NCBI RefSeq assembly: GCF_003205615.1 | Contig: NZ_PYBV01000015.1 | Location: 34,592-98,591 of the forward strand | DNA: 64,000 nt | Reading direction: 5' to 3' | From: Micromonospora arborensis | GTDB taxonomy: Bacteria > Actinomycetota > Actinomycetes > Mycobacteriales > Micromonosporaceae | Shown: one piece after another, positions 59,156 through 64,000 of the stretch | Layout: each line of letters opens with the position of its first letter | Position numbering within the stretch: position 1 is the stretch's first letter | Position numbers and translations under genes: made by a program | Notes under the pieces: generated by a model | The model's database searches: none | Told to the model about the DNA's origin: nothing | The model's input: the letters and a program-made list of their open reading frames with translations, nothing else

Positions 59156-59847
59156 TGCTGACGCTGCGCGGGGTGCACGCCGGGTACGGGCGTAGTCGGG
59201 TGCTGCACGGTGTCGACCTCGACGTCCCGCCCGACGGGGTGGCCGCGGTACTCGGGCACAACGGCGCCGGCAAGAGCACCCTGCTGCGGGTCGCGGCCGG
59301 CCTGCTGCGCCCGAGCGCCGGCATCGTCGAGCTGGACGGCGAGGACGTCACCCGCCTCGGGCCGCACGATCGGGTGGCGCGGGGGATGGCGTACGTCCCG
59401 CAGGGCCAGCAGTGCTTCCCGCACCTGACCGCGGCGGAGAATCTGCGGCTGGTCGCCGACGGCCGGCGCGACGGTGCGGTGGCCACCGCGGAGGTGCTGG
59501 ATCTCTTTCCGGCACTGCGCCCGCTGCTGCGGCGCCGGGCCGGGTTGCTCTCCGGCGGTCAGCGCCAGCAACTGGCCATCGCCCGGGCGCTGATCACCCG
59601 GCCGCGGCTGCTGATGCTCGACGAACCGACCGAGGGCATCCAACCGTCGGTGGTCGCGGAGATCCAGGAGCGGATCATCGAGCTGACCCGACAGTCCGGG
59701 TTCAGCGTGCTCCTCGTCGAGCAGCACCTCGGTTTCGCGCTGCGGGTGGCGGACCGCTATCACGTACTGGAATCCGGCCGGGTCACCTCGCACGGCGACG
59801 GGGGCGTCACGGCGGAACGGGAGGTCCGCGCGGCCCTGGCGGTGTGA
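59152..59847 (+). CDS. urtE: urea ABC transporter ATP-binding protein UrtE
   Basis: 231 residues from ATG at 59152 (a second ATG follows at 59155) with GGGAGG 3-4 bp upstream; overlaps the urtD stop. Walker A GHNGAGKST, MAYVPQGQQCFPHLTAAENL, signature LSGGQRQQLAIARAL, Walker B LLMLDEPTEGIQPSVV, and LLVEQHLGFALRVADRYHVLESGRV: LivF/UrtE pattern (PTEGIQPS is UrtE-typical). Last gene of the operon; only 14 bp separate it from the convergent LacI gene, and no terminator hairpin was seen. Confidence 0.95.
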   Translation: MMLTLRGVHAGYGRSRVLHGVDLDVPPDGVAAVLGHNGAGKSTLLRVAAGLLRPSAGIVELDGEDVTRLGPHDRVARGMAYVPQGQQCFPHLTAAENLRLVADGRRDGAVATAEVLDLFPALRPLLRRRAGLLSGGQRQQLAIARALITRPRLLMLDEPTEGIQPSVVAEIQERIIELTRQSGFSVLLVEQHLGFALRVADRYHVLESGRVTSHGDGGVTAEREVRAALAV

Positions 59848-59861
59848 GGCGGCCGAGGTGG

Positions 59862-60902
59862 TCAGGTCTTCGGTGCGGGCCCGGTCGAGTCGCGGACGAC
59901 CAGCAGGTGCCCCGTGGGTCGGCGGCGGGGGCGTGTCGCGCGTGGTTTGAGCGCGAGGGTGAGCGCCGTGCGGCCCATCTCGGTCATCGGCAGGCGGATG
60001 GTGGTGAGGCTGGGCGCGAGGTCGGCCGCCACGGAGACGTCGTCGAAGCCGACGACGGACATCCGCGCGGGCACCGGCACACCGCGGGACCGCAGCGTCG
60101 ACAGCACACCCATGGCCATCGCGTCGTTGAGCGCGATGATCGCTGTCGTGTCCGGATGCTCGTTGAGGATCTGCTCGGTGGCCGCACGCCCGCCGCCGCG
60201 CGTGAAGTCGCTGTGCACGACGACGAGGTCGGCGGGGGACCGACCCCGTTGCCGCAGGGCCGACGACACACCGGCCAGCCGATCGGCGACGGTGGTGAGA
60301 CCGGCGCTGCCCGCGGCGACCGCGATCCGCCGGTGACCGAGGTCCATCAGGTGCTGGGCGAGTGCGACACCGCCGGCCTCGTTGTCCGGCAGGACGGCGT
60401 CGATGCCGAGCGCGTGCCGTCCGATGGCCGCGGCGCGTCCGCCGTGGTCCTGGAACGCGGCCAGTTCGGCGCGGGCCGCAGCCTCCACCCGTGGGTCGTC
60501 GTAGCCGGAGCCGCTGATCAGTACGATGCCGACCCGCTGGGCGATCAGGTGGCGCAGCTGTTGCAACTCGTAGTCGGGGTCGCGTCCGGACTGGCAGATC
60601 TGCACCAGCAGCCCCTGTTCGGCGGCGAGCTGGATGACTCCGGCGGCGATCTCGGAGAAGTACGGGTCGTCGACCTGGTGGACGATCAGGCCCACGGTGG
60701 AGCTGGCCCCGCTGGCCAGGGTGCGGGCGTACGGGTTGGCGACGTATCCCAGCTCGTGCGCGATCTGCCGGATCCGGTCGGCCACCTCGGCGCTGACCCC
60801 CTCGCGGCCGGCGAGGGCCCGGGATGCGGTCGCCAGCGAGACGGCGGCATGTTCGGCCACGTCCACGAGGCGCGGCCGCTGGTTGGCCCTGGGCATCCGC
60901 AA
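59862..60902 (-). CDS. LacI family transcriptional regulator
   Basis: 346 residues from ATG at 60902 (ATG 60896 possible). HTH and hinge: RLVDVAEHAAVSLATASRALAGREGVSAEVADRIRQIAHELGYVANPYARTLASG (about 10-65). The sugar-binding core follows: VGLIVHQVDDPYFSEIAAGVIQLAAEQGLLVQICQSGRDP, VLPDNEAGGVALAQHLMDLGHRRIAVAAG, ALNDAMAMGVLSTLRSRGVPVPARMSVVGFDDV. It is divergent from the LamG and PQQ-dehydrogenase genes, with two adjacent perfect operators in the 126-bp gap. It probably represses them and itself until a sugar ligand is present. Confidence 0.93.
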   Translation of the reverse strand: MRMPRANQRPRLVDVAEHAAVSLATASRALAGREGVSAEVADRIRQIAHELGYVANPYARTLASGASSTVGLIVHQVDDPYFSEIAAGVIQLAAEQGLLVQICQSGRDPDYELQQLRHLIAQRVGIVLISGSGYDDPRVEAAARAELAAFQDHGGRAAAIGRHALGIDAVLPDNEAGGVALAQHLMDLGHRRIAVAAGSAGLTTVADRLAGVSSALRQRGRSPADLVVVHSDFTRGGGRAATEQILNEHPDTTAIIALNDAMAMGVLSTLRSRGVPVPARMSVVGFDDVSVAADLAPSLTTIRLPMTEMGRTALTLALKPRATRPRRRPTGHLLVVRDSTGPAPKT

Positions 60903-60962
60903 CCCCCAAAGACATCTACGCCACCCGATCTATTGCCAGTGGCGTTCATCGAAGCCTAGGGT

Positions 60963-60990
60963 ACGTAAGCGCTTACGTAAGCGCTTACGT
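60963..60990. promoter_or_regulatory. two adjoining LacI-type operators
   Basis: GTAAGCGCTTAC occurs twice back to back (60965-60976 and 60977-60988), each a perfect 12-bp palindrome with the LacI-type central CG (AAGCGCTT). Flanked by AC/GT, so the whole stretch is itself palindromic. It lies 62 bp from the LacI start and 40 bp from the LamG gene start. Confidence 0.85.
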
Positions 60991-61028
60991 GACCGGCACC
61001 GGCCTGCCGTGAAGTGAGGTGAACGCCC

Positions 61029-61763
61029 ATGTCCAACGGCGGGGCCGCGATGCGGGTGCCGGACCACGCGTACCGGGGCAGCCGCAACGCGGTGCGGACG
61101 CGGCAGGTCGACCCGGCGGTGGCCGGCAACGACGACTGGAAGGCCGGCACCTGGTCGGCCAGCGGTGTGCGGACGCTGCGCGCCTTCAGTGCCACCGGTG
61201 GCACCACCGTGATGGGCTGGTTCAAGCTGAACATGGACAGCCCGCTGCCCAACTCCACCACCTCCGACCCGGACGACCGGTACAACGCGATCGGGCTGGC
61301 CGGAGTGCTGACCGGCGACTCCGACGGCCACGGCGTCCGCGCCCTGCTGGAGCTGATCGACGTCGACGGGGAGTTGCGTCTCGTCGCGCTCGGCCGACGC
61401 CTCGACGGCGGCAACTCCCAGACCTTCGCCGCGAACCAGGACTGGCGGGAGTTGCTGCCGGTGGGGGAGTGGGTGCATCTCGCCGCCACCTTCGACTTCG
61501 GCACCGGGGCACTCGCCCTCTACCGTGACGGCGAACCGGTGGACGGCTTCTACACCCGCACCGACGACCCGTGGCTGGTGTCCGGGCCCGGCCCGCACGT
61601 GACCACGGCCTCCGACCCTCGGGGCATCAAGATCGGTGGAAGCTTTCCCCAGGACACGCTGGAGCGCAACCCGTGTGACTGCCGCATGGACGGCCTGATG
61701 TTCCTCGACAGTGTGGTCTCCGCGCACGACGTCCGGAGGCAGTACCGCCACCTGGCCCGCTGA
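61029..61763 (+). CDS. LamG-like jelly-roll domain protein
   Basis: 244 residues from ATG at 61029 with GAGGTGA upstream. Residues about 45-240 look like a concanavalin/LamG fold: TLRAFSATGGTTVMGWFKLN, WRELLPVGEWVHLAATFDFGTGALALYRDGEPVDGFYTR, IKIGGSFPQDTLERNPCDCRMDGLMFLDSVVSAHDVRRQY (the typical 'G.iddv.iyn.alsa.ei...y' ending). There is no signal peptide, unlike most LamG proteins, so its location is unclear. Under the LacI operators, with the PQQ-dehydrogenase gene 37 bp downstream; it may bind the same carbohydrate (inference). Confidence 0.75.
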   Translation: MSNGGAAMRVPDHAYRGSRNAVRTRQVDPAVAGNDDWKAGTWSASGVRTLRAFSATGGTTVMGWFKLNMDSPLPNSTTSDPDDRYNAIGLAGVLTGDSDGHGVRALLELIDVDGELRLVALGRRLDGGNSQTFAANQDWRELLPVGEWVHLAATFDFGTGALALYRDGEPVDGFYTRTDDPWLVSGPGPHVTTASDPRGIKIGGSFPQDTLERNPCDCRMDGLMFLDSVVSAHDVRRQYRHLAR

Positions 61764-61800
61764 CCACCCTCGGCACCGTCCCACCGAGAAGGAGACACGC

Positions 61801-63906
61801 GTGCTCATCCTCCACCGCCGCGCCGGCGGAGTCCGCCGATCCGCGCTGACCGCCGGCCTCGCCGCCCTCGCGCTGGTCCTGTCCACCCTGGTCGCCAGCC
61901 CCGCCCGGGCCGCCGACGCGGTCTACGACCCGATCCCCGAGATGCCGATCCAGTCCCGGCTCGGGCTGGTGCTCAGCGAGTACACCAGTCTCCCGCAGTC
62001 ACGACCCACCCCGGCCCCGACCGACCCGCGGCTCATGCGTACCGCGCGGATCAACACCATCATGGAGTTGCCCGACGGCTCCGGCCGACGCGCGGTGCCC
62101 GACCTGAACGGCAACCTCTACCTGGTCGAGGACGGCGTACCGCACGTCTACCTCGACGTGGCGGCGACGTTCGCGCCGCGGTTCTTCTCCGGTCGTGGTC
62201 TCGGCCAGGGCTTCGGGTATGTCGCCTTCCACCCGGAGTTCGGTGCCAACGGCCGGTTCTACACCATCCACACCGAGCTGGCCTCGGCGGCGACGAGCAC
62301 GCCGCCGGACCACACCCAGCCGAACGCGATCTACCACGGTGTCATCACCGAGTGGACGGCGACCGACCCGGCCGCCGCCACGTTCGCCGGTACCCGCCGC
62401 GAGGTGCTGCGCATCGGCTTCGGCGGTCAGGTGCACGGCATCCAGGAGATCAACTTCAACCCGACGGCCAAGCGCCACGACGCCGACTACGGCCTGCTGT
62501 ACCTCGCGGTCGGCGACGGCGGTCAGGGCGCCCGCAACACCGACCCGCAGAATCTGGGCCTGCCGCACGGCAAACTGCTGCGGATCGACCCCCGGGGTAC
62601 CAACTCGGCCAACGGGCGGTACGGCATCCCACCCCGCAACCCGTTCGTCGGCCAGACCGGCGCGCTCGGCGAGATCTACGCCGTGGGCTTCCGGGACCCG
62701 CACCGGTTCAGCTGGGACCGGGCGACCGGCCGGATGTACCTGGGGCACATCGGTGAGCACGCCGTCGAGGCGATCTACGAGGTCCGCGCCGGCGACAACT
62801 TCGGCTGGAGCGAGCGCGAGGGATCCTTCGTCTTCGACAGGGCGGCCACGAACCCGTGCGACCGGTTGTTCCCGCTGCCCGCCGACGACGACCGGTACGG
62901 CTACACGTACCCGGTCGCCGCGTACGACCATGACCCGGCCGCGGGCTGGAACTGCACCGACGACGTCGGTGTCGCGGTGGCCGGCGGGTTCGTCTACCGG
63001 GGGCGGGCGCTGCCCGCGCTGCGCGGCAAGTACGTCTTCGGTGACCTGGTCGACGGCCGGGTGCTCTACACCGAGGCGAACGAGATGCGCCGCGGCCGTG
63101 GCCTGGCCCCGATCCACCAGCTCGCGCTCTTCGACGCGGCGGGCGGCCCGGTCCGGATGCGGGACCTCTCCGGGCCCGGTGCGCCGGGCGACCCCAACCG
63201 GGTGGATCTGCGCTTCGGCACGGACGCCGCCGGTGAGCTCTATCTAGTCGCGAAGGCCAATGGGAAGATCTGGAAGGTGACCGGGACCAGGGAGTTCGCC
63301 AGCGGCGATGTCGGGCACACGACCCTGCGCCGTACCGCCGGGGCCGCCAACTGGACGCCGGTGACGCCGGCCAAGTGGCAGTTCACCCGCGACCAGGTCA
63401 TCCTCGCCGAGGCCGGGGAGAGCCGGCCGGGCCCGCGCCGGCCCTTCGAGTACGCCACACTGACCGCCGGCCCGACGTGGTCGTCGGTGCAGGTCGACGC
63501 TCAGGTACGCCTCGACACCCCGGTAGAGGTCACCAACCGTGATGTGATCATCGTGTTCGGCTGGCGTTCGGACACCGAGTTCTACTACGCCCACCTCTCC
63601 ACCGACAACACGATCTATCCGCACAACGGCATCTTCAAGGTCGACAACGCCGACCGGGAGCGGATCGACCACCAGTGGAACGGCCGGTCCCGCGGCGCCA
63701 ACCCGGCCATCACCGATGCCCGGTGGCACGACGTCCGGGTGGTGCACCTGCCGGCGACCGGTGAGATCGCGGTCTACGTCGACGGACACAAGGACCCGCT
63801 GTTGACCGCGAAGGACACCACGTTCGGCTCGGGGCGGGTGGGCTTCGGCTCGTTCGACAACGTCGGCCGGGTACGGAACCTGACCGTCACCGGCACGCCG
63901 GCCTGA
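61801..63906 (+). CDS. secreted PQQ-dependent sugar dehydrogenase-like protein with C-terminal laminin-G/DUF1080-like domain
   Basis: 701 residues from GTG at 61801 with AAGGAG 8 bp upstream. Signal peptide 1-37 (cut near ARA-A). Residues about 60-500 form the six-bladed propeller of soluble glucose/aldose dehydrogenases (GSDH): GQGFGYVAFHPEFGANGRFYTIHTE, LLYLAVGDGGQGARNTDPQNLGLPHGKLLRIDP, IYAVGFRDPHRFSWDRATGRMYLGHIGEHAVEAIYEVRAGDNFGWSEREG, and a KYVFGDLVDGRVLYTE blade. Residues about 540-700 are a jelly-roll of DUF1080 type (WTPVTPAKWQFTRDQVILAEAGE ... WHDVRVVHLPATGEIAVYVDGHKDPLLTAKDTTFGSGRVGFGSFDN). Probable oxidation of an extracellular sugar; controlled by the LacI regulator. Confidence 0.85.
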   Translation: MLILHRRAGGVRRSALTAGLAALALVLSTLVASPARAADAVYDPIPEMPIQSRLGLVLSEYTSLPQSRPTPAPTDPRLMRTARINTIMELPDGSGRRAVPDLNGNLYLVEDGVPHVYLDVAATFAPRFFSGRGLGQGFGYVAFHPEFGANGRFYTIHTELASAATSTPPDHTQPNAIYHGVITEWTATDPAAATFAGTRREVLRIGFGGQVHGIQEINFNPTAKRHDADYGLLYLAVGDGGQGARNTDPQNLGLPHGKLLRIDPRGTNSANGRYGIPPRNPFVGQTGALGEIYAVGFRDPHRFSWDRATGRMYLGHIGEHAVEAIYEVRAGDNFGWSEREGSFVFDRAATNPCDRLFPLPADDDRYGYTYPVAAYDHDPAAGWNCTDDVGVAVAGGFVYRGRALPALRGKYVFGDLVDGRVLYTEANEMRRGRGLAPIHQLALFDAAGGPVRMRDLSGPGAPGDPNRVDLRFGTDAAGELYLVAKANGKIWKVTGTREFASGDVGHTTLRRTAGAANWTPVTPAKWQFTRDQVILAEAGESRPGPRRPFEYATLTAGPTWSSVQVDAQVRLDTPVEVTNRDVIIVFGWRSDTEFYYAHLSTDNTIYPHNGIFKVDNADRERIDHQWNGRSRGANPAITDARWHDVRVVHLPATGEIAVYVDGHKDPLLTAKDTTFGSGRVGFGSFDNVGRVRNLTVTGTPA

Positions 63907-63967
63907 GCCGTGTCGCGGTGGAGGCCAGCCCTCCGCTGCGGCTGGCCCGCCATGCCGATGTGCTGTT

Positions 63968-64000
63968 GAGCGATATGCCTCAGAGGTATGAATATGACTC
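63968..64000. repeat. dispersed palindromic element, copy 3 (cut by the window end)
   Basis: 33 bp visible, beginning GAGCGATATGCC and reaching AATATGACTC. It lies 61 bp after the PQQ-dehydrogenase stop. It aligns with copy 2 in the same orientation, except that the inner 15 bp (ATGCCTCAGAGGTAT) are the exact reverse complement of copy 2's ATACCTCTGAGGCAT. Confidence 0.75.

Overview
The window reads as about 64 kb of chromosome from a high-GC filamentous actinomycete, most likely a member of the Micromonosporaceae (Micromonospora-like). Reasons: very high GC with strong third-position G/C bias, many GTG starts, Tat and lipoprotein signals, ricin-lectin and CBM32 secreted enzymes, a SARP regulator, DUF2000/DUF5709/DUF1963 families and long perfect-stem terminators. 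The genus is inferred from style and family content; no rRNA or marker gene is present. No tRNA, rRNA, CRISPR array or intact insertion sequence was seen.

Layout. 1-5.7 kb: tail of an FtsX-type ABC permease, a secreted ricin-lectin/alginate-lyase-like protein, a DUF2000/AraC divergent pair and an SDR/LysR divergent pair with a LysR-type operator. 5.9-12.2 kb: a DHA2 drug exporter, DUF5709 protein, an ECF sigma factor with SnoaL-like tail and its neighbouring alpha/beta hydrolase, aldo/keto reductase and a RibD-C/DHFR-like protein. 12.3-19.4 kb: a palindromic repeat, then a tight cassette of GCS2/circularly permuted ATP-grasp fusion, trio-type asparagine-synthase amidotransferase and S9 peptidase, which looks like a peptide-amide biosynthesis/turnover unit. 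19.4-23.9 kb: a SARP/NB-ARC regulator flanked by two target genes, each preceded by the same 11-bp-periodic triple repeat. 24-30.6 kb: class A beta-lactamase, DUF1963, a frameshifted SMI1/KNR4 remnant, TetR plus methyltransferase, and a GH99-like secreted enzyme with two CBM32 domains. 31-34 kb: an AT-richer, probably transferred island with DUF5677 and Mrr-type restriction endonuclease genes. 34-37.5 kb: HD, Nudix, HTH/PLD-like and HTH/TPR-like genes, the last carrying an in-frame insertion of a 17-bp inverted repeat plus seven 18-bp tandem units. 37.6-40.6 kb: two alpha/beta hydrolases and an O-methyltransferase. 40.6-46.5 kb: a sulfonate module (SsuA, C, B and divergent SsuD) whose operon also carries a selenium-binding protein/methanethiol oxidase and a membrane protein. 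47.8-59.8 kb: a complete urea locus, ureABCFGD (no ureE), a MarR regulator, a cytosolic UrtA/AmiC-like binding protein and urtABCDE. 59.9-63.9 kb: a LacI regulator, two tandem perfect operators, a LamG protein and a secreted PQQ-type sugar dehydrogenase.

The most interesting signals are: (a) a dispersed, near-palindromic 48-bp element found three times in intergenic DNA (12286, 52645 and, cut by the window end, 63968), with a 15-bp inner block that is exactly reverse-complemented between two copies; (b) the SARP regulon written out as two identical GTAAG/TGAAG/GTAAG triads at 11-bp spacing; (c) the GCS2-ATP-grasp/amidotransferase/S9 peptidase cassette; (d) the minisatellite inserted in frame into a regulatory gene; and (e) methanethiol oxidase built into a sulfonate operon. 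All function calls are from reading translated sequence; no database search was possible.
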